This document shows, piece by piece, positions 26,547 through 34,617 of a DNA stretch of 61,537 nucleotides (position 1 is the stretch's first letter; each line of letters opens with the position of its first letter). Position numbers and translations under genes: made by a program. The notes beneath the pieces are model-generated. The model was not told where the DNA came from. It did not search any database and was given only the letters and a program-made list of their open reading frames with translations. The DNA comes from Clostridia bacterium. Its GTDB lineage: Bacteria; Bacillota; Clostridia; Christensenellales; CAG-138. The stretch is from contig JAFSEB010000073.1 of assembly GCA_017435905.1 (NCBI GenBank), forward strand, positions 1-61,537, read 5' to 3'.

Positions 26547-27599
26547 CTATTTCCAGCGTGCGTAAAGAGTCATGTTCTTTTTCACGGCGGTGTGTTCAAA
26601 ATCAAAGGGTACGGTATATTGCTTATCCCGGTACCAGCCGGAAAAAGCCGCGCCGGGCTTTGCGGGATCTGCAGGGCGGAGGATCTTGCTGCCTTTTTTC
26701 ACTTTTACAGGCAATACGGGGGACCCGCCCAAGCAATCGAATTTGACGGTCTTTTTACCGCATACGAGCAGCAGGATCAGCAAGAGACAGGGGATCGCCG
26801 CAAGGGGCAGCAGCCGCAGCGGAATGGCAGCTGCATCCGTAGTTGATGCTGCACTTTCCTTTTCTTCGGCTTTCTGCCATGCTGCATACAGGGTCAGGTT
26901 GCCTTTAACGGGATCGGTCTTAGGGTCAAAGGGCTTTGTGCGGTCAAGGTCACTGTACCAGCCGATGAAATCATACCCTTCACGGAGCGGAGCCTCAGAC
27001 AGGGAGATGTATTCACCGTATTGCACCGTTTCGGGAGGGATGGGACTGCCGCCGCCCGTTTCAAAGGTAACGGTGCAGGCGGAGCTGACGATCACATTGA
27101 TATCGTTTGCGGTGGAAGGATAGCTGCCGCTGCCGTCCGGAAGGGAAACAGAGAAGTTTTCATTCTTGATGGCAGATGCGCCGCCATCGGCTTTTATGCG
27201 AAGCTGAAAAGCACCAAGCTGCGTCCGGCTTTCCCATTCGGTGCCGCCGGAAAAGGAAACGAAATTCAGATAGAAGGCACGGCCGCCGGTGCGGCGGGCC
27301 ATGTCCGTCCATTCGATGCCGGGAGCGGTCATAACGCTGCCCTCCACAAGCTCAAAAAAGCTGTCATCGTAAAGAAGCTCCGCCTGCATGGCGTACATCA
27401 TTGCTTTTTCGGCACTGTCCTGTCGGGCAAGGGTGAGGGTGACGGTGATGATCCGGTCTTTTTCTGCGAAAAGCTCCGTCATGCCGTCTGCGGTGAGCTC
27501 GAAGGTATAGCTGCGGCTCTCATCCGATGCAAGCGCATTGCCCGGGATCAGGCAAACAAGCAGGCAGATGGAGAGGAAAACAGTCAAAAATCGTTTCAT
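26547..27599 (-). CDS. Cohesin-type surface protein with two InlB B-repeats flanking a membrane helix
   Basis: The 350-residue protein has a signal peptide (to about residue 25), then a cohesin-like domain (SRSYTFELTADG ... VTVTLTLARQD ... AMQAELLYDDSFFELVEG) to about 170. An InlB-type B-repeat (GYDFIGWYSDLDRTKPFDPK, then LTLYAAWQ) comes next, then a membrane segment (LLPLAAIPCLLLILLLVC), and finally a second B-repeat (FSGWYRDKQYTVPFDFEHTA, then MTLYARWK). If the helix spans the membrane, the second repeat would be cytosolic, which is odd for this module. The cohesin should recruit dockerin proteins of this operon. A 105-bp stretch is almost identical to the next paralogue (27625-28356). Confidence 0.75.
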   Translation of the reverse strand: MKRFLTVFLSICLLVCLIPGNALASDESRSYTFELTADGMTELFAEKDRIITVTLTLARQDSAEKAMMYAMQAELLYDDSFFELVEGSVMTAPGIEWTDMARRTGGRAFYLNFVSFSGGTEWESRTQLGAFQLRIKADGGASAIKNENFSVSLPDGSGSYPSTANDINVIVSSACTVTFETGGGSPIPPETVQYGEYISLSEAPLREGYDFIGWYSDLDRTKPFDPKTDPVKGNLTLYAAWQKAEEKESAASTTDAAAIPLRLLPLAAIPCLLLILLLVCGKKTVKFDCLGGSPVLPVKVKKGSKILRPADPAKPGAAFSGWYRDKQYTVPFDFEHTAVKKNMTLYARWK

Positions 27600-27624
27600 G
27601 TCAGATTCCTTTCGGACAAAAAGA

Positions 27625-28356
27625 TCAGTTTTTTCTGCGGCGTCTCATCAATACGGCTGCAAGCAGGGCAGAGAGGGTCAGGCTCAAAGGAAAGAAGGCG
27701 GAACGGTCGCCTGTGGCAGGCGGTGCAACGGTGGGTTCTTTTTGGGGAGGCGTATTGCCGCCGCTGACGCCGCTTCCCGTGGGGATGCCGCTGCCGGCGG
27801 AGGTGCTGCCGCTGTTTCCGTTACCGCCGTTTCCGCTGCCGATGACGGTCACCGTGACATCGTTATCGGTAGAAGAAAAGCTATCCGTTCCGTCCTGCAC
27901 GGAAACAAGGCAGTTTTCGCTTTTGATGGTGGACGAACCGCTGCTCCCTTTTACTCGCAGCTGGAACATGCCAAGCTGCACACGGCTTGGCCACTCGCTG
28001 CCGCCGAGAAAAGACACATAATTGAGGTAAAAAGCACGGCCGCCGGTGCGGCGGGCCATGTCCGTCCATTCGATGCCGGGGGCGGTCATAACGCTGCCCT
28101 CCACAAGCTCAAAAAAGGTGTCATCGTAAAGAAGCTCCGCTTGTGCCGCATGCATCAAAGAGGGATCGGTACTGTCGGTGCGGGAAAGGACCAATGTGAG
28201 GGTGATGATCTGCCCCGTGGTTGCGGTGATGTCCGTTTTGCCGTTTACGGAAAGGGCGAAATCATAACTGCGGCTGTTGTTTACTGCAAAGGCTGAGGCA
28301 GGAAAAAGGGAGAGGAAAAGGACTGCGCAGAGAAAGATGATGATTGGGCGTTTCAT
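27625..28356 (-). CDS. Cohesin-type protein with sortase-like C-terminal sorting signal
   Basis: The 243-residue protein has a signal peptide ending near AFA and one cohesin-like domain (SRSYDFALSVNGKTDIT, HAAQAELLYDDTFFELVEGS, RVQLGMFQLRVKG). A Gly/Ser-rich linker, a PPATGD motif, a hydrophobic helix and RRRRKN follow, i.e. the layout of an LPXTG-type wall anchor (the motif itself is divergent). It would display one cohesin on the wall. It is a paralogue of the adjacent 26547-27599 product. No sortase gene is visible in the window. Confidence 0.75.
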   Translation of the reverse strand: MKRPIIIFLCAVLFLSLFPASAFAVNNSRSYDFALSVNGKTDITATTGQIITLTLVLSRTDSTDPSLMHAAQAELLYDDTFFELVEGSVMTAPGIEWTDMARRTGGRAFYLNYVSFLGGSEWPSRVQLGMFQLRVKGSSGSSTIKSENCLVSVQDGTDSFSSTDNDVTVTVIGSGNGGNGNSGSTSAGSGIPTGSGVSGGNTPPQKEPTVAPPATGDRSAFFPLSLTLSALLAAVLMRRRRKN

Positions 28357-28472
28357 GGAATGCTCCTTTCGGAAAACACATTCGGCTTATTGATGCAGCA
28401 GATGCTTCCCCTAAAACAGGGGAAGCACAGCTGCAGGGATCGTTTGTTAGAAAAATACGGAAACGGGTGCTT

Positions 28473-30554
28473 TTATGCGATGTTGGATATAACTGCCGCC
28501 GCATCTGCGGTATTCACGGTCTTGTCACCGTTTACGTCCGCATTGAGGAACTTCTGCATGGAGACAACGTTGAAATCTTCATATTTGCCGTTGTAGATAT
28601 CATAGGTGAGCTGTGCATCGTTGATATCCACGGTGCCGGACATGTTGACATCATAGCCGCCCGAAAGGGTAACGAAGGAAGCGGTGGTCAGCTGTACATG
28701 GGAAATGGCTTCTTCCCTGGTAAGGGCTTCCCCTTCTTTCACCACAAGGCAGCACCAAGCCTGATATGCTTCGCTGTAGAACATGGGAGTGCCGCTGTAG
28801 TAGAAGGTCTTGCCTTCCGCCAGTTCGCCGTTTGCGGTAACAAGGAATACCGTTTTGCCGTCAAGCTCCACATACGTGCTTACATTGATCTCATGAGTGG
28901 GGGTCTTGTTGATGGTGATCACAAGGTCACCGGTCACGTTGGCGATCTGGTACCTCATCAGGTAGCCCTGCTTGCCTGCAAAAGTGGCTTCTGTTTTTTC
29001 GCCGCCCATGGTAGCGGAGATCTCATAGTCATAGCCAAAGGCTGTGACAAATGTAAAGTTGTAATTGCTTCCTTCCACAACGGTCAGCACAGCATCCCGT
29101 ACATCACCGGCACCGGTTCCTTCAAATTTGACCGTGTACGTATTCTTGGGGATCTCCTCCTTGACAACGATGAACTCGATATCGCCGGTGATGTCGCCGC
29201 CGGGAATGGTATAAACGTTTTCGCTGACGCTGAAGTTCTTGTATTCTTCATTGCCGATGGTCACGCTGACGCCGTAGGTATAGCCGTCTTCGGGGGTGAG
29301 GGTGGCAGTGTAGTCCGTCATATACTGTGCGGTGGGATATTCACTGCTCATATCGGTGCCGAGGATAACCTGAAAGATCTTGCCGGCTTTGTCCGTGACG
29401 GTCACCTTGATCTCACCGGTAACATCATCGGCAGGAACGGTATAGCTGCCATCATCGTTGTCGATCACATCAACGGGTTTGCCGCCAACGGTGACTTCGA
29501 TGGTGTAATCGTACAGGTCATCCGGTTCGGAGAAGGTGTAATCCTCATTGGGCTGCGCAACGCTTTCGTCGGCGGTGAAGCCTTCGGGAAGGGTGACGGG
29601 ATAGCCGTTTACGGTGACGGCAGTCGCCTCATCGGTAACGGTGGCCGCAGGGGCATCCTTGTCCGCTGCGTTGGCGGCGATATCCACATAGGCTGCGGTA
29701 AGGGTTACGTTGGCGGTACCGGTCTTGGCGGTGGTGAAGGTAAGGGAGAAGGCTTCACCAAGGGCTTTTTCATCGCCGTAGCACTGTACACGCAGAGTGC
29801 CTTTGCCTGTGATCAGCGTGGCGTTCTCGATGGAGGTGGTGGTAAGGGTGAGGATGGAAGCATCGTAGGCAAAGGTCATGTCATAAGCGTTGTAGACGGT
29901 CACATCGCCGCCATGACCGATGGTGACGGGGATGGATACGGTTTCGCCCATGATGACGTTCTTATCCTTAGCCATGGAAACGGTATAACCTTCCGCGGTG
30001 GGTTCATCGCCGGTGGAGGCAGCCTTTACGGTAACAGCCGCATCGGCAGAGGTTTCCACGGTGATGTCGGTATAAGACTTGTCCTGCATCATGCCGCATT
30101 CAAGCTTAAAAGCGGTTTCCGTATCCGCAGTAATATCCGCATTTGCGGTGAACGTGATGGTGGCAATGGTACCGGCGTTTCCGGTGCCGCCTGCGGGGTA
30201 GGCAAAGGTATAGATGGAGAATTTCTGCACGGCGGCATCGGTGCCGTCATTTTTCAGGTCGGTGCCGTCAACGGCAAGGTTTTTATCGCTGACGTCTGTA
30301 CCGGTGAGTGCGGTGCCCACGGTGTAGGTACCCCTTGTGAAGAGGGAGGTATCATAATGGACATAGAATTCAGCCAGCATGACGTTTTCGATTGTATTAT
30401 CGAGGGAAACGGTGACGGTGACGGTCTCACCGGCGCTGACGGCAGTTTTGTCAACGGTGATGGAGGCGGAGGGGCTGCCTTCCGCAAATGCCGCTGCGGG
30501 CAGCAGCGTGAGTACCATCAAAACTGCAAGAAGAAGGCTCAATGTTTTTTTCAT
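28473..30554 (-). CDS. Secreted protein with two cohesin domains and a C-terminal dockerin
   Basis: The 693-residue protein begins with a signal peptide (MKKTLSLLLAVLMVLTLLPA). Two cohesin-like domains follow (about 27-175: ITVDKTAVSAGETVTVTVSL; about 190-315: VSMAKDKNVIMGETVSIPVT), then several beta-rich repeats each ending in a stretch like YTVPADDVTGEIKVTVTD. The C-terminus is a dockerin (DVNMSGTVDINDAQLTYDIY, then ADVNGDKTVNTADAAAVIS). Having both cohesins and a dockerin, it could act as a scaffold or adaptor between the wall-anchored cohesins and other dockerin proteins. GGAGAA precedes the start; the upstream gene ends 50 bases before. Confidence 0.8.
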   Translation of the reverse strand: MKKTLSLLLAVLMVLTLLPAAAFAEGSPSASITVDKTAVSAGETVTVTVSLDNTIENVMLAEFYVHYDTSLFTRGTYTVGTALTGTDVSDKNLAVDGTDLKNDGTDAAVQKFSIYTFAYPAGGTGNAGTIATITFTANADITADTETAFKLECGMMQDKSYTDITVETSADAAVTVKAASTGDEPTAEGYTVSMAKDKNVIMGETVSIPVTIGHGGDVTVYNAYDMTFAYDASILTLTTTSIENATLITGKGTLRVQCYGDEKALGEAFSLTFTTAKTGTANVTLTAAYVDIAANAADKDAPAATVTDEATAVTVNGYPVTLPEGFTADESVAQPNEDYTFSEPDDLYDYTIEVTVGGKPVDVIDNDDGSYTVPADDVTGEIKVTVTDKAGKIFQVILGTDMSSEYPTAQYMTDYTATLTPEDGYTYGVSVTIGNEEYKNFSVSENVYTIPGGDITGDIEFIVVKEEIPKNTYTVKFEGTGAGDVRDAVLTVVEGSNYNFTFVTAFGYDYEISATMGGEKTEATFAGKQGYLMRYQIANVTGDLVITINKTPTHEINVSTYVELDGKTVFLVTANGELAEGKTFYYSGTPMFYSEAYQAWCCLVVKEGEALTREEAISHVQLTTASFVTLSGGYDVNMSGTVDINDAQLTYDIYNGKYEDFNVVSMQKFLNADVNGDKTVNTADAAAVISNIA

Positions 30555-30604
30555 GTTATTCTCCTTTTCTTTATCTGTGAATTATGCTGCCGGAATGAAA
30601 CCGG

Positions 30605-33460
30605 TCACTGTTCTTTGGGGAATGCGGTGACGGCACCGTCGATGTACTGGAGTATCAGGCTCACATCCATCATGTTCACATAACTGTCGCCGTTGACGTT
30701 TGCGGCGGCAAACTGTGCATCGGTGAGTGCGGCGCCGTCAATATACTGCAGCACAAGAGCCACATCCGCCATGTTGATGCTGCCGTTTCCGTCAAGGTCG
30801 CCATAAACTGTTTTTTCTTCGCTTTCAAGCTTCATGGTGCAGCTGTCGCAGACGCTGTTGCCGTCCGCATCCTTATGCTCTGCGCATTCGGTGTGGAAGC
30901 GGAGATAATGGCACGTGACGGTTTCTTCAGCAGAGGTGCGGTCGTGTACGAAAAGGCCCATGTCCGCACGGAAGGAGAGGGTGCTGCCAACAGTCCCGGT
31001 GCTTTCATACTGGGTAAGGGAGAAGCCGTCTAAATAGGTGAAGCTGAGCTTCCTTGACGGGACGCCGCTGAGGGTGTTGCGGCTGAGCACGATATCATGA
31101 ATGTAAGTATCGTGGGTGCCCTTATACTGGATCTCAAAATCCTCCACAAAGGAGGTGCTTGCATCCACCACAACAACATTGAAGATATCCGCCGTGATGC
31201 CGTCGCCGAGGGAGACTATGCCGGCATCGTTGTCCACGACTGTCATGACATAGGTGTGGGTGGTGGAAAGCTTTCCGTCACCGGCGGTGATCTTCAGCGC
31301 ATAGATGCCGGTTTCTTCGAAGGAGACGGTATATGCGCCGTCGACGACTTCCGTGCTGTAGCCGGAAAGAACGGTTTCAAACAGATAGTCCCAGGTACCT
31401 GTAAGACCGGAGGCTTTGCATACGCTGACGCTGTAGGTCAGATCGCTTTGCTCTGCATCGGTAAACATGGATGCCACATTGACGGTGTGATCCGTGTTCG
31501 TCTTGATCTTTGCCCTTGCGGGGCTGCCGGCAACAACGGAAGGGGCGCTGTTGTGTATTTCAACGTTCACTTTGCAGGAAGCGCTGATCTCCCCAATGGC
31601 TGCAGTAACGGTAGCTTCGCCTTCACCGACGGCGGTCACAAGACCGCTTTCGCTGACGGTGGCCACGGTGCTGTCGGAGGAGCTCCAACCGATCGTCCAG
31701 CCGGAAGCCTCTGCAGGGAACACGGAGGGGGTAAGCTGCAGCGTGGTGCCCTTAATGAGCGTTTCCTCGTAGGTGTTGAGGAAGATGCGGCTGACAGCAG
31801 CGGTTTCTTCTTCGGCACCGTTGCCCACGGTGAGACGTGCGGTGGCAGGGGCGATCCTGGCGCTGATGTCCGTTGCGTTATGGTCCAGCGCCATAAGATA
31901 ATAGGTGCCGTTTTCTTCGGGGGCTGTAAAGGTGATGCTGTTTCCACCGCTGTAGGAAAGGTCTTCGATCAGCTCCCAATCGCTGTTGTAAATGGCTACG
32001 GAAAGCGCATCATCATTGAGGGCGATGAAGTCTACAGAGGCAGCGGTGGTGCCCCATCCTTTGGTGGAAACGGTGATGCTTTCGCCTGCTTCTGCGGTAT
32101 ATGCATCCTGATCAAAGCATGCAAATTTGCCGTTGGCATTGAAAGTCCAATCGCTGAACAAGCCAACATCCCACGCATCGCCGTCGCTGAGAAGGATATA
32201 GTCCGAAGTGGAACCCCAGCCTGCGCCCATCAGCGGATAGCAGTGGTTGCGGAAATACATCAGGTTTTCATCATGGCCGAAGAAATTCACCATATAGATG
32301 CTGGTGGCACCGCCGGTGGTGTAAAGGGCACGCTTGCCGTTGCTTTCATAGGCGAGAGAACCGTCCATGTAGAGCACCTCTGTCTCTTCCGCATAGGAAA
32401 GAACGCCGGAGGAAGCGCCAAGGCAGCATTGATCTTCGGAAAGCCCCATGTAGTAACGCTCCAGCAGGTAGATATAGAGATGCAGACCGGTGGGGCGCTG
32501 AATGACGGTGTCGTCCACATAGGATCCCTTGCCGTTTTCCGTGCCGTAGCGATAGTAATCTTCAAGACCGTACAGACCAAGATCGAAATAGGGCACGGTG
32601 ATCTTCTTGTGTGCAAAGGGGGTACCGTCCGCAGCAAGAATGGGGTAACCGTCGTTGGAAAGGGTCACATATACGGTAACGGAGGATTTTGCCGTTTCAT
32701 CGTAGCCGTACTGTGCCTCAATGCCTTCCGGGGCAGGCGTTACGGTAACGGAAAGCATGTGGGAGACCTCGGCCTCATCACAGGCGGCGGTGAGCGTTAC
32801 CTCATAGGTGCCTTCTTCCTTTACGGAAAAGAAGAAAATGTCATCCACGATCTTTGTGTGGTCGTTTTCAACGGTGCTTTCAAAGCTGTAGGCAAGGGAA
32901 TGGCTTTCGGCATCCGCAAACACGGCAGCTAACTCCAACTGATAGATATCACCGGCCGTTACTTCGGCAGAGACAGGGGCATCATCTTTGACGGAAAGGC
33001 AGCTTTCTTCAGGCAGCTCCGCAGCTGCATAGGCGAAAAGAATGCAGTATTCGGTGGAGTAAGTATCCGGGATCTGCACGGAGATCGCATCGAGTTCGCC
33101 ATCGCTGTTGCTGTCCTGAAGGGCAACGGTATGCGAGGCGGAAGCGACCCAGCTTGTATCACCGTCGGTGATATATTCACCGGAAGAAGTATAGTATGAC
33201 CATTGCTTTTCTTCGGGGAAATCAAGCGTTGCTTCCGCTGTCCCTTCGGGAACGGAAACGGTATAGACCGTGATGTTCGTTTCAAATCCTTGCCAGTCGT
33301 ACCAGATGCGATCCTGCGAGGTGATCGCAGTGATCTCCTCACCGTTTGCGGTAACGGAAAAGGGAACGGAACCGTCAGCAAAGGCACTTGCGGGAAGCAG
33401 GGCAAGGACCATTGCCAGACTGAGAAGCAGCGCCAAAAGATGTTTTGTTTTTGCTTGCAT
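30605..33460 (-). CDS. Secreted Ig-like (Big_2) protein with C-terminal dockerin
   Basis: The start at 33460 has GGAGT 9 bases upstream and gives a signal peptide (MQAKTKHLLALLLSLAMVLA). The 951-residue product has beta-rich N-terminal domains and a region (about 270-470) with PTGLHLYIYLLERYY, YMVNFFGHDENLMYF and DAWDVGLFSDWTF. That region looks like the clostridial DUF4430-related modules, but I am not certain. A Big_2 domain (TLQLTPSVFPAEASGWTIGW), further Ig-like units and a two-repeat dockerin (GDLDGNGSINMADVALVLQY; NVNGDSYVNMMDVSLILQY) follow. It is the second gene after the riboswitch and the first exported one. It could bind the cohesins encoded downstream. Confidence 0.78.
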   Translation of the reverse strand: MQAKTKHLLALLLSLAMVLALLPASAFADGSVPFSVTANGEEITAITSQDRIWYDWQGFETNITVYTVSVPEGTAEATLDFPEEKQWSYYTSSGEYITDGDTSWVASASHTVALQDSNSDGELDAISVQIPDTYSTEYCILFAYAAAELPEESCLSVKDDAPVSAEVTAGDIYQLELAAVFADAESHSLAYSFESTVENDHTKIVDDIFFFSVKEEGTYEVTLTAACDEAEVSHMLSVTVTPAPEGIEAQYGYDETAKSSVTVYVTLSNDGYPILAADGTPFAHKKITVPYFDLGLYGLEDYYRYGTENGKGSYVDDTVIQRPTGLHLYIYLLERYYMGLSEDQCCLGASSGVLSYAEETEVLYMDGSLAYESNGKRALYTTGGATSIYMVNFFGHDENLMYFRNHCYPLMGAGWGSTSDYILLSDGDAWDVGLFSDWTFNANGKFACFDQDAYTAEAGESITVSTKGWGTTAASVDFIALNDDALSVAIYNSDWELIEDLSYSGGNSITFTAPEENGTYYLMALDHNATDISARIAPATARLTVGNGAEEETAAVSRIFLNTYEETLIKGTTLQLTPSVFPAEASGWTIGWSSSDSTVATVSESGLVTAVGEGEATVTAAIGEISASCKVNVEIHNSAPSVVAGSPARAKIKTNTDHTVNVASMFTDAEQSDLTYSVSVCKASGLTGTWDYLFETVLSGYSTEVVDGAYTVSFEETGIYALKITAGDGKLSTTHTYVMTVVDNDAGIVSLGDGITADIFNVVVVDASTSFVEDFEIQYKGTHDTYIHDIVLSRNTLSGVPSRKLSFTYLDGFSLTQYESTGTVGSTLSFRADMGLFVHDRTSAEETVTCHYLRFHTECAEHKDADGNSVCDSCTMKLESEEKTVYGDLDGNGSINMADVALVLQYIDGAALTDAQFAAANVNGDSYVNMMDVSLILQYIDGAVTAFPKEQ

Positions 33461-33617
33461 TACAAACACTCCTTTAATTGTTGTGCCGCACACGGGCGGC
33501 TGTGATGTGCATGCAGGCTTTTTTAGAAATAAAAAAGCCCGGCAGAAAAGGAGGATACATCATCCTCTTATTCTCCGAACTTCGGTTCTTCCGTCAGTTC
33601 ACGGTAACGGTATGCTG

Positions 33618-33779
33618 TTATTTTTCACTTGGCAGCTGTATGCTGCGGCGAATCTCTTCGACCCGGACCGGGTGCTGATCCTTGATCATGACACGGACTT
33701 CGCCGTAGTCCATTGCACGGATCAGCTGGATGAGCTTCCATTCTGCTTTTGTGAGGCTGATCTGCTCTGTCGCTTCCAC
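33618..33779 (-). CDS. DUF2292 (YezD-family) small protein
   Basis: The 53-residue protein starts with GTG at 33779, preceded by GGAGGG 6 bases upstream. It has the family pattern of a short helix (LTKAEWKLIQLIRAMDYGEV) and a strand pair ending in VMIKDQHPVRVEEIRRSI. YezD/DUF2292 proteins are small, of unknown biochemical role, and often lie beside sulfur or cofactor metabolism genes. Here it is the first gene after the cobalamin riboswitch terminator and before the 951-residue protein (157 bases), so its expression should be B12-dependent. Confidence 0.75.
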   Translation of the reverse strand: MEATEQISLTKAEWKLIQLIRAMDYGEVRVMIKDQHPVRVEEIRRSIQLPSEK

Positions 33780-33816
33780 GGTATCCCTCCTTTCACAGGC
33801 AAATTGCCCGTTCATG

Positions 33817-33870
33817 CAAAAAACAAAAGCTGCGGCGACAAAAAAATGCCACCGCAGCCGTTTTCCTGCG
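33817..33870 (-). terminator. Expression-platform terminator of the cobalamin riboswitch
   Basis: On the minus strand a GC stem (CTGCGG(T)GGC / GTCGCCGCAG; arms at 33848-33858 and 33829-33839) is followed by CTTTTGTTTTTT. It lies just after the aptamer and before the first gene, as expected for transcriptional attenuation. A second hairpin, 33879-33911 (GCCGTA ... TACGGC with inner TTGCCC/GGGCAA), sits between them and may act in the switch. Confidence 0.75.
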
Positions 33871-33915
33871 TGAAAAGCGCCGTACCTTGCCCTGGGCCGG
33901 GGCAATACGGCTTTG

Positions 33916-34108
33916 CGATTCTGGAAGGTCTTCTGACTTGTGTCTCAAACGATGGACATGCCTGCCTTCTCAGAGTTTCCTCTAATGACTGACTTTCGTC
34001 AACGACAAACCATCTCGACACTTACAGCGCCGGCAGCGTGGGGAATTGCACCCCGTTCACTTGTTCAGCCCTGCCGCCGGTCTACGCACGGCCGGGCCAC
34101 CAGAATCG
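33916..34108 (-). ncRNA. Cobalamin (B12) riboswitch aptamer
   Basis: On the minus strand a perfect 9-bp P1 stem closes the element (CGATTCTGG at 34108-34100 with CCAGAATCG at 33924-33916). The 3' part carries the B12 box, AAGTCAGAAGACCTTCC at 33939-33923. The core contains GGGTGCAATTCCCCACGCTG-like sequence followed by GCGCTGTAAG, which is diagnostic of the class. About 193 nt long, it is of normal size. It starts 17 bases after the promoter -10 box and is followed by a terminator, so binding of a cobalamin would end transcription of the surface operon. Confidence 0.92.
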
Positions 34109-34124
34109 TTCAATTGTCGCATCT

Positions 34125-34153
34125 ATTATAGTCTCTTAAGCAGGAAGTGTCAA
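34125..34153 (-). promoter_or_regulatory. Consensus sigma-A promoter of the riboswitch operon
   Basis: TTGACA at 34153-34148, 17-bp spacer, TATAAT at 34130-34125 on the minus strand: perfect boxes and perfect spacing. Transcription should start about 10 bases before the riboswitch P1 stem. Confidence 0.9.
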
Positions 34154-34192
34154 CATTGGACAAAGTGACGGGGATTATAGCCCTTTCCGTTA

Positions 34193-34393
34193 TTATGCCC
34201 GAAGAATATATGAACCGAAGCTGAAGATGGGGATCATAACAGAAGATTCTCCTTCGAAACAGCTTTTGATCAGATGACGGAATGAAAGGCAAGTTTGCGC
34301 AGTGAGGATCGCATACTTGCTGTTCACTAATATGAAATCATATCGGAAACATATGCTTCTTCGGAAACTGCGCAATAACGCAGGGACAGGCAA
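34193..34393 (-). pseudogene. Decayed second copy of the Xre regulator C-terminus
   Basis: The frame encodes LSFRHLIKSCFEGESSVMIP, matching the corrected product of 4624-4978 (HLRHLIESCSEEEAAAMIPI). The N-terminal half (helix-turn-helix) is absent. Two relatives thus lie near opposite ends of the element. Confidence 0.6.
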
Positions 34394-34450
34394 AAACTGC
34401 GGGCAAGAGGCATAATATCAGAGGAGAAAGAGTGAAAAAGGGGTGATCGT

Positions 34451-34588
34451 TTGGAACGAAAACCGATTCGGGTCACGTGCGTTTATGCCGGGGAAGAGGA
34501 TGTACAAAGCCTTCTTTTCAGCTGCTTCCGCCTGTACCTTTGCCGCATCCTTGCGCTGAACGATGGGAAAACGCTGCCTTGCCGCTGA
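34451..34588 (+). CDS. Small conserved-looking protein upstream of the recombinase
   Basis: TTG at 34451 is preceded by GGGGTGAT (a plausible Shine-Dalgarno) and encodes 45 residues (MERKPIRVTCVYAGEEDVQS, then LLFSCFRLYLCRIL and a short tail). It lies 29 bases before the recombinase on the same strand. Small genes just upstream of skin recombinases are candidates for directionality factors, but I cannot assign this one. Confidence 0.5.
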   Translation: MERKPIRVTCVYAGEEDVQSLLFSCFRLYLCRILALNDGKTLPCR

Positions 34589-34617
34589 TGCACAGATGCT
34601 TATTTCGGGGGTGAACC

